The notes: a model not told the origin generated them from the sequence alone. A stretch of 64,000 nt of DNA from Roridomyces roridus (GCA_029378245.1 JARKIF010000062.1:171067-235066), one strand, 5' to 3'. Positions 1 through 11,677 are shown, counted from the stretch's first letter. Translations and numbers: made by a program.

Positions 1-1152
1 AGCGACGCCGTGACCACCGACGCGACTTGGCTCAACGGAGCTTTCACGACTGTCCCTGCGTTCATTTCCACCGCCGACTCGGCGCTGTCGCCCAGCTTTG
101 CACTCGGGCTCATGGGTGTATCACCGTGGGGTCAGTTGAAGGGCTTTTCGAATGCGCTTGCAGCGGCGAATGTTCCATCTGGTCCCTTTGCAAGTGGAAC
201 CTTGCCGCAGAGTACTTCGAGCGGTGGGAAGAGTACAAGTGGCTCTCCAAGCACCTCTGCGAGTGCCACGTCCGCATCTGGCGTCTCCACGCCGGGACCG
301 AGTTATATATCCTCTAACCCAGGTGCTTTGGATACTGGAACTTCGAGTCCCGATGCAACTGCATCTCCCAGCCCTAGCTCCAGCGCTACTCCCACCCCTT
401 CCTCCAACGTCTCCATCGGTCTCATCGTCGGCGCGGTCATCGGTGCCCTCACCATAATCGTTCTCGTCGCGCTATTCTTATGGCGCCGGAAACACAAATC
501 CGCACGACTGCACGCAGAAGCCTTGAGTAGCCAGATGTATCTTGGGGAAGAGCCTCACCTTGCGGAAACCCCTTCCACTGCAACCTCGCGGCGTACGTCG
601 ATGGCGAGTCTACGGCGTGCGGAGCTGCCATCGCTACAGCCACCGCAGGCGGTCATTTATGGGTATCCGCGGTCGCCCGCGATGGCTAAAGGTTTTCCGA
701 CACCACCAGTCACGGCTCAAGCCGGCCCTTCCTATTCATATCCCTATTCTCCTCAACACTCTCACCAAGCTGGGATGTCTCAGCTGCCCCACAACGCTGG
801 GATGTCTCACTTGTCCTATAACCAAGCTACCAGGATGTCTGAGATGTCTTATACCCCACGTCGAGAACCGCTCGTAGTACACAACCACTCGGACGACGCA
901 TCGATATCCGACCGCGATCCACCAGCCGTGCCCTCAAAGCTGGATCGCGAAAACTTGATTTGGCAGAGGAACGTGGCGGGCCCCTCCAGCAGTGCCCATA
1001 TGTCCGTCCACTACGCTTCGACGGTAAGCGGGTCACAGAGCGATGGTGGAAGTTCCAGACCTTCCTCCGCTGCGTATGGTGGCCTTGAAGTGTCCTCGCC
1101 CGGTCCTGACGGGGAACTTCCCCCGCCCAGTTACAATGCCCACTGGTTATGA
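1..1152 (+). CDS. Single-pass membrane protein with Ser/Thr-rich ectodomain, 5' partial
   Basis: The reading frame is already open at base 1, so the N-terminus lies upstream of the window; the first in-frame start-like codon at 10 is GTG and is unlikely to be the true start. About residues 65-130 are very rich in Ser, Thr, Pro and Gly, as in O-glycosylated cell-wall-facing stalks. A single hydrophobic helix follows (SIGLIVGAVIGALTIIVLVA, near residues 136-157), then a basic stop-transfer RRKHK and a cytosolic tail of about 215 residues, rich in Pro, Ser and Tyr with repeated M-S-x-L/M-x-Y motifs. This architecture is common in basidiomycete plasma-membrane proteins. I recognise no catalytic domain in the visible part. 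A role in wall sensing or adhesion is inference only. Confidence 0.75.
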   Translation, partial: SDAVTTDATWLNGAFTTVPAFISTADSALSPSFALGLMGVSPWGQLKGFSNALAAANVPSGPFASGTLPQSTSSGGKSTSGSPSTSASATSASGVSTPGPSYISSNPGALDTGTSSPDATASPSPSSSATPTPSSNVSIGLIVGAVIGALTIIVLVALFLWRRKHKSARLHAEALSSQMYLGEEPHLAETPSTATSRRTSMASLRRAELPSLQPPQAVIYGYPRSPAMAKGFPTPPVTAQAGPSYSYPYSPQHSHQAGMSQLPHNAGMSHLSYNQATRMSEMSYTPRREPLVVHNHSDDASISDRDPPAVPSKLDRENLIWQRNVAGPSSSAHMSVHYASTVSGSQSDGGSSRPSSAAYGGLEVSSPGPDGELPPPSYNAHWL

Positions 1153-1831
1153 TCAACGATTTCGATGATTTTTTGGCTTTCGTGCGCTGTCCTTACTTGT
1201 ACTTTTCGGTCTCTGTATACCTGACGCCTCAAAATATATATTATAATGGGATGCGCTTGTTCCATTCGCAAGTTGTGGTCTTTGCGTCGATGACAGGAGG
1301 CGTTAAGTTCCCGCTCAGTTTCTTCTTGGCTTTGATATCCTCCGAGTCAATTTAGGACCTCCGTCCGAGGATCACCCTCAAGAATACAAAATCGTTGCAA
1401 CGATGTCCCGGGGAAGGATTGTGAGCGACTGTTGTGCGGTGCTCCCGCAGCGCCGCTGAATGCCATCAGCGGCCGCAAGAAAATCCATCAACATCATTCA
1501 GCTCTTTGATAAGATCGGCGAAGTTGGACTAGTTGTGGCCGAAAAGGGCGCGCTCTGTCGCTCAGTTTATCTGAGTAGCATCTCATATCAACTGTGGCGT
1601 CGTCAACGCGCCGAAGCAACCGCGACTGTGCCTGGACTTGCTGCCATCTTTCTGCGATGCTAACTGGTTTGTTGGATTGTACTCGGTGATGATTCAATGT
1701 GCCCCATCCGAACACCGCGGATTGCGCTGGATTTGAAAGCTCCGTGTTACCTATCGTGATTGGTACTCATTTTTTTTGGGAGCATCCAGCGTCAATCATT
1801 CATTCAAGAGAGTTAATCTGAATCCTTTAAC
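1153..1831. other. Intergenic, no gene seen
   Basis: This holds the 3' flank of the upstream membrane-protein gene and the 5' flank of the 7-TM gene. It has T-rich stretches and only short ORFs on both strands without codon-like composition or recognisable domains. Confidence 0.5.
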
Positions 1832-3193
1832 ATGGTGGCACCGGTATCTCCTTGCTCTACCCCTTCATGTACCTCCCCGGCACCACAATTTTCGTGACGC
1901 AGACCTTTGTCGAGAGCAGCCTCTATGGGATCTATCTGGTTATCTTCATGACGCTCCTGTACCTCAGAGGCAGGAATTGTCGCCACAGTCGGGGCAGGGT
2001 CAGCGCTCCGAAACCCGCGGTCTCATGGGTACTACTGGCTCTTATCGCACAAAATCTGACAATAACGGCGGTCTGTCCTTTCACCAACGAATAAATGTAT
2101 TTTTTTGTTCAAATATTTCGCTGCAGCACTGGATTCTGACGATGTGGGTCGGCTACCATACGCTCATTGTCCTGGGCGGAGGACAGGCAGGTGAAGACTA
2201 CTACAGCAACCCTTCAGCGCCCCCGTTGTTTGCCCAGCTGTCCATGTACACCGTCGGCAGTATTATCGCCGATTTGCTTGTGGTGCGTTGGTGCGGTTTT
2301 CTTCCATCTCCTGCTCTCATTCATTGTAGATTCACCGATTGTATGTGATTTACTCGCGGAGGTGGATATATGCGGTTTTCCCTGCGGCTCTTTTGCTGGG
2401 TCAACTCGGTGCGTGCACCCGTTCTCAAAAAGAGAGCTTGGATTTAAAAATACACAGTCTCCGGGACGGGCAGTCTCGTCGTGCTGGGAGTACTACATAA
2501 AGAGGGCGTGTCACTGCTCGAAGTCGATACTAGGTCGAGAGCATGGGTGACCACTTCTCTGGTTTTTTCAATTGTGTGCGTCATTTTTGTTTTCCTGCAA
2601 CGACCCCGCTGAGACTCGAGGTTGCAGAATCAGCGTCTATAGCTCAGGTATGAGTCTATTTTATCGCTCGTCCTCGTTTTTTCTGACTCGATGATAATAG
2701 GCATGATTGCCTGGAAAATACTGCGGATGCACAGGGTATTGGCAGCAACCAATACTATCACCACTGGTGGAACGTCGTTAATGGTACTTTTTCTCAGTTC
2801 CTGGCATGATCACAGTCCTCACGCCTACTCTCGTAGTCTTTTCTCGCAATCATAGTCGAGAGCGCAGGCATCCAAACCGCAACCGCACTTGTCTTCATCT
2901 TCACCTTCATCTTCTCGGACCTGGGCCAAGTCATGATCCTCGAGATCGCGCCCGTCATTGTGGGCATCTCAACCGTCCTCATCCACGTACGCGTCACGCT
3001 GGGCTGGGCGCACGAACCCGACAGGGAACTGCACAATTCGCAGTCATTCAATAGTACCTCGGGGCGCGATGGGAGTGCGACGCTTACACGCATTAGCTTC
3101 GCGGCTGGACGTTCAAGTATGGGCAACCGGACCCAACTAAGTACGTTTGGTATACATGACGAGGAGATGGCTCTGGAGGAGCACAAGCCTTGA
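1832..3193 (+). CDS. Fungal seven-transmembrane protein, eight exons
   Basis: The model joins exons 1832-1843, 1903-2070, 2127-2282, 2330-2408, 2458-2575, 2628-2647, 2701-2783 and 2837-3193. All have GT..AG borders and the sum is 993 nt (330 residues plus stop). The spliced protein reads through at every junction and gives about seven hydrophobic helices, such as SSLYGIYLVIFMTLLYL, IYAVFPAALLLGQL and ALVFIFTFIFSDLGQVMIL. A basic-aromatic IHRLYVIYSRRW motif follows helix 4 and a basic GMIAWKILRMHR follows helix 6. This pattern belongs to a large, functionally uncharacterised family of Agaricomycete membrane proteins. The C-terminal tail (about 75 residues) is hydrophilic and likely cytosolic. 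The start is an ATG in a four-codon first exon, which makes the N-terminus the least certain part. A receptor-like role is possible but not shown. Confidence 0.8.
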
Positions 3194-5687
3194 TCCAGGC
3201 TCTACCTTATTTTTATGATTCATTTTATTCGAGCCAACCCCGGATTTGCATGATTTTGATTTGCTATAGCTTGGCCTTGGGCCGATTAATTTGTACGATA
3301 GTACACACACCTCTGTACTGTAAGTGCCGTACATGTATACCATAGCCTTGAAAGTCAGCAACAACAGAAATTGGATATCAGATTGCGTTTGCCTCGAGGA
3401 ACAAACTGCGATACCAGCTCGATGACGTTAGAGAAGGTCCCGAGACCCGACCCTGCTTGGCTGCTAGCGGTGTTCCGAGCGCCCAGCGAGGATTCCAATC
3501 CATCAAGTACATAGATAGATTCCCGGAGACCCTGGGTGTCGTAAAAGGCGTGTCGTCTGAGAAAGGATTGAAGGGTGCAAGAGGCGTCGACGATCCAGAT
3601 CTGTACCGCCATCAACGACACGTGCTGATGAGGGGGGGCCAAAATATTTATATTTGTTCGTTGTTTGGTTCGACCTCTAGCGCAAGAGTCCCGAGTCCAG
3701 GAGGTATTTTGTGTGAGATAGTAGCCCTTGTACCATGGCCAACTGCATGGAAAGCCTTTCTAGCTCGAAACAAGAGGGAAAGTTGCATTGGATTTTGCGC
3801 TGACCGGAGATATTTCCGTTTCGGGACATCCTCACGTGTTGTTGACGGCGGTACAGATCTGCATCGTCGAGGCCTCTTGGAAGGGTGAGTCGAGTCTGAG
3901 CAGTATATGTTCGAAAAGCACGAAAAGCACGAAACAGAATGCAGTCGTAAAATTAAGCGTGGACTCGAGTGAATCACCTAGATCGCCCAGAATCCATCTG
4001 CTAGAAATAGTAGCTGTGTTAATTATCATCTGGTAACGTCCCAAACGATATTTTGAACAGGTATTTGTTGTTGAATCGAGAGTGACGGTGGAAGGAAGCA
4101 TGCATCGATGTTCCAGCACTTCCCTGACTAGTTCCGACTTGAGATTCTCTTGCAAGCGACGTCCTTGAAGTTTGCCAGTCGGACGGCCTGAGGTAGACTT
4201 GGATTTTGAACTTCCACCAAGCTTGCATCCCATGTTTCAGCTCTCATTTGCGCCGATCTCGGAGTGCCTGAAGGAAGTCGGCGACATTGGAATGCGATCG
4301 AACCAAACATATGCAAATACTTCACGTCCTGAGGACCTTTTCGGGAATTTTTCATTCATTCATCATCATCTCTGATTGGTTCGGGTGGCGCGAGGAAGTC
4401 AGTAATCGAAATGAGTTGCAACGCAGGGAGGGTGCAAGCATCTCATTGCATTGCATTCGCACTGCTCTAATTGCTCTTTTCAAGGAGGACGATCCAAGGT
4501 ATGTACTTACCGCCACAGTGGAGACGCAGAGAGTGACCCGCGGAAGCATTTCGCGCAGGCATGCCATTGCGTACCCCACAACACAGGCCACGCCGCGGCC
4601 AATTGTATCCGGACTAAGCGAGAGACAGCCACCTTTGGCCAGGCTAAAAATGCGTTTGCCACGCCGTGGTCGTCCGACTGAAAGTCCGACTGAAATGGAG
4701 GTGGCGGTTACTTGAACATCTCCGCTCGGAATGTTGGGGAGAACAAGAGGTAGCTGGGGGGATGGAATCAGTTGACGGAGACCTTGGCGACAGACTTGAC
4801 ATGACACTCCGTTCGAGTCTCCCTCGAACAATGGAAAGAGCTGCAGTACTTTGCGTCGAGCTAGGGCTATCTCCAGTCGAATGATTTACCTCTGGTCATA
4901 TGGCCAAGGTGTGATAGATTAAGACTAGTGGCAATGCACTGTGGGAATAGATACAGGGTGCAAGCATTGGCGACAGAGACACTCCGCCGATTCCCAGGAA
5001 GCGAACATCTTTGAATTCCGAAGCAAGAGGCAGCAGAGCGGCTACGCCACAATCACAGCTTATATACTGTGCAAGTTGGAAGACAAGAAGCTGATAGAGG
5101 TCTCCGACTCGGGCAGTGCCCAGGCAGGAACGAGACTGGGCCAAAGCTGCCGGGTGACAGGGTCCGAGTGGAATCTTCTCAACGAGGGGTGGAGCTGTAA
5201 GACCCAAACGCGGTAATCAAATCCGTCTTGGAGCGGTCTAGTGCGGCTCTATTGAATCAGACGGCATCGGTGCTTCCATTGCTCACATGCACTACGAAGG
5301 ACGGCAACACTTTGTAGCGAGACAATTGGGCAAGAGAAACAGGAGGGCGGACGGAGTGAAACAGAATGGAGCTCTGGTTCAGACACACAGCCGGGTCCCT
5401 GAACACGCGTGATGGGGTGATGAGACCTGAAATGGAACGAGTCACTTTACAGCTGAGAGACGCATGCAGCAGCAGCGGTGGAAGGTTGAAGAAGGGCAGA
5501 GAATAGATCCAGAAAGAGTACAATTGTGGTGATCTCCGTTCCAATTCAGAAATGGTGCAACTGTGGCGTTTTTGCTCCCTTATCGACGTGACAGTGTGAC
5601 CTGCTCCATCAGACTCACATAATAAGTCAAAACACTCCCCTTCTTCTCCTCACCACTCGAGACCGACCCTCCCCTCCCGCCAGAGCC
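3194..5687. other. 2.5 kb gene-poor region
   Basis: No convincing gene was found. Minus-strand ORFs at 5257-5544, 4896-5207 and 4352-4831 (159 codons) lie in order behind a TATA-like TATATAAG near 5058-5065 (read on minus). They might be pieces of a degraded or multi-exon minus-strand gene, but I recognise no domain and could not join them into one frame. The interval also contains the inverted repeat listed separately. Confidence 0.4.
3578..3879. repeat. Imperfect inverted repeat, two 53-nt arms about 196 nt apart
   Basis: The left arm at 3578-3630, read as reverse complement, matches the right arm at 3827-3879 at 47 of 53 positions without gaps. The shared core includes GGCGGTACAGATCTG. 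Both arms are open in the same reading frame and encode similar peptides (HVSLMAVQIWIVDAS on minus, HVLLTAVQICIVEAS on plus). The spacer shows no gene. It may be a foldback element or two remnants of a coding repeat. Confidence 0.75.
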
Positions 5688-6647
5688 ATGATGCTCGTTC
5701 AGAAACAACCGCACTTCTCCATGGCCCTCACCCAGTCCCCGTACATCCACTCCCACCGCAGGCATCCGTCGGCGCCCCCACAGGCAGCCGTCGTCCAGCC
5801 AACACGAACGCCGGGTCTCTTGACCTTGTCCAAGCCTCCAAGGGCTAGCAAGGGCTCACCGAAGCCGAGGAACGCACAAGCGGCGTCCAGAGCGACCCCA
5901 GAGCCCCCGGTTACTCCATTGAAGCCTGCAGCAGAGATACGGGGCCGACAGCAGGGCAAGAAGGTGCACCAGCAACAGCAGCGCAGCTCTTCCCATGCTG
6001 CCCCGTCCAGGCGTCGCCAGCCGTCGCCAGACCCATTCAAGGCCGCACCAGCACCCAATAAGCGCCGCCAGTTGCCGATCCCCATCCCCAAATTACCCTC
6101 GCCCAACGACTCTTCTCTTTCTCGCTCGGACCCTGTCCTTTCGCACATGCCCCGCCGCAAACCGCAGCGTTCCGCGACGCTTGACGTATTCCCCATCTGC
6201 GACGACACTACGGAGGTTGGCACCCGTCCGTCTTCCCCCGAGCCCGAGCACAGCCACACACCCACAAACACTCCGACTCGCGCTCGCCCAACCCTCAATC
6301 TTGCAGAGCCCCACACGCCTCCGCGTCGCACTCGTGTGCCAGAGGCTCCCCGGACTGCACCTTTGTCGTCAGCCGGCGCTCCCTCTGCGTCCTTCCCCTT
6401 CCCCAGCACCAGCACCCCGTCCTCGAGTCCAAAGCGGCGTCCTGCCACTGCTGCCCAGCGTGCCAAGCACCTCAGCGAGGGTGGACCCCCAGTCCGTCTC
6501 CCCGAGGGCTACGACTTTGTCACGACCCCTCGTCGCAGCCGTAGCACCGAGCCTGTTGACGACAGCGGAATCCCCGACTACTTTGCTAGTTCCATGTTCC
6601 AGAACTCGCCTAGTCCGGAGGAATTGCCCCCGCCGCTCTTTGTCTGA
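5688..6647 (+). CDS. Disordered PNRC/Edc1-like protein (putative enhancer of mRNA decapping)
   Basis: This is a single-exon ORF of 319 residues, rich in Pro, Ser, Arg and Thr, with no predicted globular domain. Two short elements match the fungal Edc1/PNRC layout: a basic segment GRQQGKKVH near residues 86-94, and a C-terminal YFASSMFQNSPSPEELPPPLF at the very end. The latter resembles the proline-rich motif by which PNRC/Edc1 proteins bind the decapping factors Dcp1/Dcp2. By analogy it would act in the cytoplasm or P-bodies to stimulate removal of the mRNA cap. The start is the first of two adjacent ATG codons (CCATGATG); a third in-frame ATG lies 10 codons further on. The family call rests on motif order alone, because the rest of the protein is low in complexity. 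Confidence 0.6.
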   Translation: MMLVQKQPHFSMALTQSPYIHSHRRHPSAPPQAAVVQPTRTPGLLTLSKPPRASKGSPKPRNAQAASRATPEPPVTPLKPAAEIRGRQQGKKVHQQQQRSSSHAAPSRRRQPSPDPFKAAPAPNKRRQLPIPIPKLPSPNDSSLSRSDPVLSHMPRRKPQRSATLDVFPICDDTTEVGTRPSSPEPEHSHTPTNTPTRARPTLNLAEPHTPPRRTRVPEAPRTAPLSSAGAPSASFPFPSTSTPSSSPKRRPATAAQRAKHLSEGGPPVRLPEGYDFVTTPRRSRSTEPVDDSGIPDYFASSMFQNSPSPEELPPPLFV

Positions 6648-7519
6648 GTCCGTCTCACTTTTTCACTCCTATCTTTATTCTTATTTATCCTCAAGACTAT
6701 CTTATCATTATTTCACGGTCGATATCGGCACACGGTCACACTCGTTTCGGACACCCGCGCTCTTTCTGTTCCCGCATGCATCTGGTTACATCACGCATAT
6801 CGTTCTGTAACTGTTTTTTGGGTTCTTTTTTCTCTTTCTGTATCGGTTTAGTGTACCCGTAGAACGGTATGTCTCCTTTTTTCACTGGATGACCCTTTCT
6901 GACCCACTCCTTAGCCACCAAAATCCAGCAGCCTAAATCAACAAAGTCTGCACTGCGTAATTTATACTACACCCTATTACACCACTCGACTCTTATCTTG
7001 GTTCTCGCCTCCCCCACATCTACTGGCGCAGATTCAACCCCTCGATGTACTTTTACGCGGGCCCCGGTTGTTCATCCACTAGGTCTTCAAGCAGTGTCGC
7101 ACCATGCCGCACAGACCGACAAAAGATGACCGCCGGCCCGTCCGATGACGACCGCACGACGCATGTGTATCATACAGCATATCCATTTCTCCGCATCGCA
7201 TCGCACTGTCTCTTCCTCCCTTTTGTCCACAGACCCACCCTTTTACCACATTCTTGGGTCGGAGGACGGCCCCACATACACCCACCATTCTCCCGGCTTC
7301 CACCAGCACCATTACCCCTTAGCATCCCGCACCCACCCCACTCGATTATATTATTCTCGCCCACCACCATAGGGCTCGTATTCCTTTGTTCAATTCCTTC
7401 TTTAAATTTGTGTCTATTTGGTGCGTCCTCTGCCATTGTTCTCTTTCCTTGCTGACATTGTCTTGTAGCTCCGCATTGTAAAAACAACACATACCCTTCT
7501 CATATAGACTGCCGCCAGT
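6648..7519. other. Intergenic, T- and C-rich
   Basis: Pyrimidine-rich 3' flank of the PNRC/Edc1-like gene. The ORF at 7045-7455 (136 codons) is Pro/His/Ser-rich, overlaps equal-length antisense ORFs and has no recognisable domain, so I do not call it a gene. Confidence 0.45.
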
Positions 7520-8640
7520 GCCCTGCGACCGGGTCGCCGACCGTGATGGGATTTCACGTTCGGCGTCGCGGCCATGTCATGGTTGCACGCATCCACACTC
7601 GTTCAGAATCAGTAAAGTCGAGACAATGTATTTGTATCATAGGGTCGGTCGGACCCATCGCCGTTGTCGTTGAGGCGAGTCGATGTGTACAGTACTAGCT
7701 ATGGACGTTGAGGAGTAGTTCTTAGTAGTAGTAGTAGGACGTAGTCAGTAAAGGTAAGTACAGTAGTGGTCGTGGGTAGAATCTAGTTTTTTATCCTGCG
7801 CCTCAGTATTGCATGAAACGTTCAGACGATGGGTAAAGCGGTCGGTTGAGGTTTCTTCTTTCTAGCAACGGACGGAGGAAGAATCGAAATCGCCAAAAAC
7901 GGCATTGGGACGAGTGGTGTATGGGATTGTTTGGTCGACTCGATCAAATGCGATTCCAGAGCCCAGCACAGAATATACATTCAGAAACGAAGAGAAATAA
8001 ATCCAGGTGCGACGGCACACATGATGTTTGCGCGGGTATGGGAGGCCAAAGAGAGGTTGGGACAACTCGCCTCTCTACTCCCTGCCTTTCATCTTCCGAA
8101 CAGCCATCCTTCAACTCGACACGCAGCCGGCAGAGTCGAAGCTGCACTTCTCTATTCTCTCCTCCTCCTCCTCCTTTGATATCCTCATCGCACGTGAAGC
8201 GGCCGATTTAGAGACGAGATTCTGAATCATCTGCAACCGCCCTTCTTCGTCATCGTCCCTCTCGTCGTTCTCTGGTGCCCGTAGTATCGCCGTGCGTGTG
8301 CAACAACCGTCTGGTAGACACCCCGTTGGTCTTTGCCTGTAGTTCTGGGTGTAGGGACACATCCCCAGGCCCTTATTTCCTTTGTAACCGATTCCTTGTC
8401 GCCGGGGTAGTAAGGATACCCAAGAGCTTGAGGCCAACGTCTCGCCGTGTCGGTGGGGAATCCGGTCGGGGAGGAGCTGTCACGAGCTGAGGAGCGTCCG
8501 GCGCTGGTGGTGTGGATGGAATTCAAGATTTGAGGGTCCGCGATCGTGGAAATCGAATTGACGCTGAGAATTCCAAGGATAAAGAAAAGTAGCCAGGAAG
8601 GCCAAACAATCGTTTCTTGTCATCGTCTTGCTCGAGGGTA
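7520..8640. repeat. Direct segmental duplication, copy A
   Basis: This segment aligns over most of its length with 11678-12690 in the same orientation. Long near-identical stretches include AGTCGAGACAATGTATTTG at 7615 versus 11718. Similarity starts around GGGTCGCCGAC and ends near CTTGCTCGA (8636 versus 12687). Small indels accumulate in the 5' part, while the part from about 8220 to 8540 is nearly identical. The unit contains the 3' part of the minus-strand hypothetical gene found whole only at copy B. Confidence 0.85.
8111..8526 (-). pseudogene. 3' fragment of the copy B hypothetical gene
   Basis: On the minus strand this matches the C-terminal part of the gene at 12191-12964. Shared pieces include RRWPQALGYPYYPGDKES and APENDERDD. 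The upstream part of that gene (acidic linker and hydrophobic N-terminal region) is missing because the duplication ends at about 8640, so it is best read as a truncated copy. The retained stretch is little changed, so a short transcript cannot be excluded. Confidence 0.5.
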
Positions 8641-8833
8641 GACGACGTGTGCAATGATGATCATGATCTAGAGGAGTAAAGGCAGGGAGGAGGAGGAAGC
8701 GCAGTCAATAATGCAATGAGGGAAAGCGAGAATTGTCGAGAGGAAGGGATAATAATACGGTGGAACTGGGCACTCGACGTTCGTCAGATGCGTGTACGGA
8801 ACCATGAAGCGGCAGAAGAAACGAACCTTCTCC

Positions 8834-11026
8834 CTAAGTTCCCCAGGACGTGCGGAAGAAGTCGGCAAACTTATACTCCTTCTTGACTTGCTCCAGAAGC
8901 CACCATCCCGGGGTGCAGTAGCTGACGTAGATGCTGGATGGGCCGCCTATGTTCACTCCAGAGTGGAGTTGTCCGACAATATGGGCTTCTTTGCCAGCCA
9001 TATACCAAACTAGCGCGCCTGAGTCTCCTTTGTCAGAGAATGGCTCGACCCCATTGTAGCCCGAGTTATAGACGGCGACCTCCATTGATTCTACGCCAGT
9101 CTCAGTTCGAAGGAAGGACTGCAGTCCAGAGTAGCGACCGACAGTGAGGTCGGTAGAGTTTCCGTCTTTTCCGACGGTCAGACAGCGTCTGCCGTCAGCA
9201 TCACGTTCATTAGGCATGGAGAGGATGAGCTCCCCTGCGCAGACCGTGACTTGAAGCTTTCCGTCGTCCGGATACTCGAAAGAAATCGGCCCGCGGCTGA
9301 ACAATTCTTTCAGCTGCGTGGGGGTAAACTTGGATCCTAAAGGATTGCATTCGTCACAGAGGAATGCAATGAGCTAAATCGAAACGCACCAAGGAAAACC
9401 ACATTTCCTCCAAAGCCATCGCCGCACTTCGCTTTGGACACTTCGAAAACACCCCAGTCGGCTGTGTACTCCGTGCCGGCTTCGTCGACCCTGACGGCTG
9501 GGGCATACAGAACTCGACCTATATTTCTTTGAAGACTGAGGTTCGACCAATTCTTGGTTACTTCAATATGGAAATCTTCAAGGTCCTGGATGTCCTCATT
9601 CTTTCGCTTCAGCGTGGCTTCAAGCCGCTCCATCTTCCTGAGTCCTACTTTGCTCTGGTCGTCGGTCGCCTGATGCCTGATGAGTTCTCTGGCAGCAAGT
9701 TCGGCTTCGAATAAAGCATCAGCAGTGGCCTTGGTGGTATCAGCCAGGCCCCGCTGGAACCGACGCAACCCACACACTCGGACGTAATCCTCTGGTCCTC
9801 CCTCCTCCCACCTGTAGTCAGCGGTCCAATTTTCCCGCAGCACATGGCAATTGGCAAGGGCGTAGATTTTGTCGATGAGATTGCCGTCCTCGTCCTGGAC
9901 GGGATGGAAAAACAAAGTGGTAGTCCCTTGCGCATCGTGTTTCTCATTGCTCGCAGTGGTGATTGGAATGCCGAGAAGGTTGGTAAGGAAACGGCGGACG
10001 CGGAAGGTGGCATCAGTGGAGTCGGTCGATTGAAGGAGAGGGGGACCAGCCAGCCTCTGGATAACCGCGTCTCTCCACTCCACCACAACCTCTGGAACTT
10101 TGTTTCTCTCGAGGAGAGCAAGGATCTCGAGAGAGACATCGTGAGCTGTATCGGGAGAGGTAGAGCCGGGAGCGATGCCGATCCAGATGACCACAGGGCC
10201 GAGACTACCCTTCTCGTCCTCTCCGGATAGACCATGAGTGTAGAAACGGGCGGTATCGATCGACGAGTAGCCGATAGCATGGTCGTTCAGGATCTTGCGG
10301 ATTTCGGGGCCGACGACGTGCCAGACGGCGTTCAAGGGAGTGTCAAAGACACCATGGACGGACTTGACGGGAACCTGGGCGAATCTACCCGTCGGCCTGA
10401 CGAACGGGGCGGTGCGGTAGTCAGAACGATAGAGGAGGTCCGGCCAGTCACTGCTCCCGGTGATGCCATTATAGTACCACTTCTTCTCGTATGCGCAGGG
10501 ACTACGCACAGCAGGGACGGTGGTGCCGCTGGCGAGGGTGAAGGCGGATATATTCGACGCCACCGATGGTTCGCCGACAGCAGGGGACTTGAGCGAATTG
10601 GAAGCATTATATCGATGACCCTGGGCGCTTGCACATTGCAGAGCCCACAATGAAGGTTCTGGACGGAGAGTGGTAAGTCCGATTTAGACGCGGAAGGCAG
10701 CAAGAAGACTCGCTCAGTAGATCTGGGCGCTCCCGCATCAGCTCAAGCGCTTTGACTCCTGCAGGAGATATGGTAAGTGTGATGTGGTCGTTGCAGCCAA
10801 AAGAAAAGGCGACAATGGAGGACAGAGGGACCAACGAGCGCCCCTCTCGGGCTGACGCCAAGGACGCTGGATAACATACAGTAATAAGGGCACGAAGAGA
10901 CTCGCCTTGCGCAAGGACTCCAACCTTGTTGACTTCTTCATCAGTAAACGGCAAGGCTTCTAAAAGATCAGGGTGGGTGTGAATTCGACAAAAGGAAAGC
11001 CGATGAGACATACGAGATTGAGCCAT
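8834..11026 (-). CDS. Trypsin-fold serine protease-like protein
   Basis: The main exon (10650 to about 9391) joins the last exon (about 9334 to 8834) across a GTGCGT..TTTAG intron in frame. The protein is about 600 residues. A helical insert (near FEAELAARELIRHQATD, with a coiled-coil RKMERLEATLKRKNEDIQDL) sits in the middle. Two landmarks fit a trypsin-like fold: YALANCHVLREN (histidine in an A-x-C-H-V context) and, about 275 residues later, SDKGDSGALVW with the G-D-S-G-A serine. A candidate acidic residue lies in TADWGVFEV. There is no obvious signal peptide, so it may act inside the cell. The first exon (11026 to about 10880, start MAQSRMSHRL) splices with uncertain phase to the rest: no GT..AG choice I tried kept frame, so the N-terminus is unresolved. 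Whether it cleaves peptides is not shown. This type occurs as lineage-specific genes in Agaricomycetes. Confidence 0.65.
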
Positions 11027-11677
11027 AGGAGATGTTTAAATTTCAATAATCTGTGTCGAGTAAAGTGCACATAAGATGGGCGAAGGTTGTCTCCGTTATT
11101 TAAAAGGTATCCACTGCTGCCTGGGTGAGGATGAGTGTGGCGAGGAGATCAAGATGGCGTACTTGTCCAAACCGATCCCGTTTCACCTCCTCTCAATGGG
11201 CTAGCTGCGTGCTTCTACGTGTCTCTCTCACCCCCAAGGCTGAGCAGAGCACATTCGCCGTCGGGCTCTCCAGCACCTGAGGTCGAAAGCGTCAGCTATT
11301 TCTCCGCGAGGCTTCGGGAGCTCGCTTCCGCATCGAGCGCAGCACCCTCGTGGGTGTTCCCTCGTCCCTGCCCGTACGCCTTCGTCTCCTTATATGCCGG
11401 CGTCCAACAGGTTGTGACCGATTCAGCTTAGATTGACTCAAAGCATCCGGTGGGTTGCAAAAACGCTAGACGCCTGGAGATGACGCTGGGATGCGAGGGC
11501 GGCACATGGATGTCAATGCGGGATCTGGGCGACCTCCAACGCGCTTGACGTAGCGGCGACCGATTTCTTCTCTTCGTTCGGGGAGGCCCGGGCTTTCAAA
11601 ACCTTCGTACGATTGAGCGTTGAGGAACAAGAAAGAAAGAGGACCCAATCAGGCAGGAGGAAGAGCAAAAAGAGTGC
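11027..11677. other. Intergenic, no gene seen
   Basis: This is the 5' flank of the protease-like gene. The plus-strand ORF at 11135-11431 (98 codons) has no domain and no upstream context of a gene. Confidence 0.4.

Noticed and set aside
4352..4831. 159-codon minus-strand ORF as a gene
   Set aside because: Hydrophobic-basic mix without any recognisable motif, and no splice-compatible upstream exon found; kept only as a note in the gap description.
5699..6466. 255-codon minus-strand ORF opposite the PNRC/Edc1-like gene
   Set aside because: Gly/Arg/Val-rich composition with no domain; it is an antisense shadow of a Pro/Ser/Arg-rich coding sequence.
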